Of a stretch of DNA of 49,688 nucleotides, positions 49,141 through 49,688 are shown piece after piece. Within the stretch, counting starts at the first letter, position 1. Each line of letters opens with the position of its first letter. The stretch spans positions 1 to 49,688 of the forward strand of contig BDTG01000021.1 of the NCBI GenBank assembly GCA_002897695.1, read 5' to 3'. Below the pieces are notes generated by a model, which ran no database searches, was not told where the DNA came from, and worked only from the letters and a program-made list of their open reading frames with translations. Made by a program: the position numbers and the translations under genes. The DNA is from a bacterium BMS3Abin14 (GTDB taxonomy: Bacteria; BMS3Abin14).

Positions 49141-49688
49141 ATGTGGTGGCGGATCGCCCTTTACAACGTTCTTCTTGCCATTGCCATTGTGATCGCTTCC
49201 CCGTGGGTACTTTATCAACTGTTGGGCAGTCCCCGCCGAAAGAAAGGACTCCTTCAGAGGCTCGGGGGTTCCCCCGCCAACTCAGGATCGCCTATCTGGT
49301 TTCATGCCGTTTCCGTCGGCGAGGTCAGGGCGGTGGTCCCGGTCATGGAGGAAATTGGCGGCAGGGTGGAAAACGCGGGGCGGATGGTCCTCTCCACGGT
49401 CACTGTGACGGGCCAGGAAACCGCAAGGAGGGAATGTCCCTTCGCGGAAAGCATCTTCTACTTTCCCCTCGATCTTCCTTTCGCGGTTTCCCGGTCGTTT
49501 GACCGGGTCCGTCCCTCCATGTTCGTCACCGCCGAGACTGAATTCTGGCCCAACTTCTTCTTTGGATGTTTTTTGCGCGGTGTCCCAGTCATTGTTGTCA
49601 ACGGGAGGATCTCGGACCGGTCCTTTGTACGTTACCTGAGGTTTCGATGGTTTTTTCGGCCGTTTCTTCAGAGGGTGTCGCTCTTTCT
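49141..49688 (+). CDS. waaA: 3-deoxy-D-manno-octulosonic acid transferase (partial, cut by window end)
   Basis: The reading frame is open from ATG 49141 to the window end, 182 codons, so only the N-terminal half is seen; GTG 49132 is an alternative start overlapping the previous stop. A membrane anchor (about 4-24) is followed by IWFHAVSVGEVRAVVPV, STVTVTGQETARR and AETEFWPNFFFGCFLRGVPV, diagnostic of Kdo transferase. The Glu of HAVSVGEV is the catalytic base position. It adds Kdo to lipid IVA, and completes the lipid A-Kdo pathway in the window. Confidence 0.95.
   Translation, partial: MWWRIALYNVLLAIAIVIASPWVLYQLLGSPRRKKGLLQRLGGSPANSGSPIWFHAVSVGEVRAVVPVMEEIGGRVENAGRMVLSTVTVTGQETARRECPFAESIFYFPLDLPFAVSRSFDRVRPSMFVTAETEFWPNFFFGCFLRGVPVIVVNGRISDRSFVRYLRFRWFFRPFLQRVSLF

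Noticed and set aside
1-49688. tRNA, rRNA, integrase, transposase or phage genes
   Set aside because: None recognised on either strand; repeats are the only sign of genome mobility.

Overview
This window is a GC-rich, gene-dense stretch of a Gram-negative, didermic chromosome. Short intergenic gaps, ATGA/TGATG-type stop-start overlaps and frequent GTG/TTG starts are the rule. The gene set (LpxI-type lipid A pathway, Rnf complex, multiheme c-type cytochrome, RqcH/NFACT protein, PilM-N-O-P-Q assembly proteins, sigma-54-like promoters) fits the Desulfobacterota/'Deltaproteobacteria' or a close relative. That assignment is inference from gene content; no rRNA or tRNA gene was seen.

Region 1 (1-21260) is one long same-strand gene cluster. 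A hairpin-rich non-coding leader and a small MerR-type regulator come first. An HD-GYP protein (predicted c-di-GMP phosphodiesterase) and a GGDEF protein (predicted diguanylate cyclase) follow. Next are two small membrane proteins flanking a tetraheme cytochrome c. Then comes a full pilus/secretion assembly set: extension ATPase, inner-membrane platform, major pilin behind a sigma-54-like promoter, five minor pilins, a large secreted Ig-like protein, an ExeA/MshM-like ATPase, a TPR protein, PilM-N-O-P and a secretin. The content, and the order pilin-C-D-O-P-Q, match the MSHA pilus locus best, with the assembly block moved behind the pilin block. The ATPase carries the 24-5-24 residue MshEN c-di-GMP-binding architecture, so writer, eraser and reader of c-di-GMP lie in one apparent transcription unit.

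Region 2 (21257-30629) is housekeeping. It holds a thioesterase, a CDF metal transporter, a convergent rqcH-like gene, then rpiB-glyA-dCMP deaminase-nrdR and rnfC-D-G-E. The rnf cluster stops after rnfE with no rnfA or rnfB. In their place is a repeat-rich 506-bp gap with 11 perfect heptamer repeats, a CT-rich hairpin and a REP-like palindrome.

Region 3 (31136-49688) is an outer-membrane biogenesis island: lpxC, lysS, lolC/E, lolD, bamA, skp, lpxD, fabZ, lpxA, lpxI, lpxB, msbA, an LPLAT-family acyltransferase, a 55-residue Trm112-like protein, lpxK, lpxL-type acyltransferase, gmhB, a DUF3108 protein and the start of waaA, cut by the window end. It encodes nearly the whole Raetz pathway with lipid A export, lipoprotein release and beta-barrel assembly. 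A second heptamer repeat cluster with inverted arms lies between the LPLAT gene and the Trm112-like gene and supplies the last codons and stop of the former.
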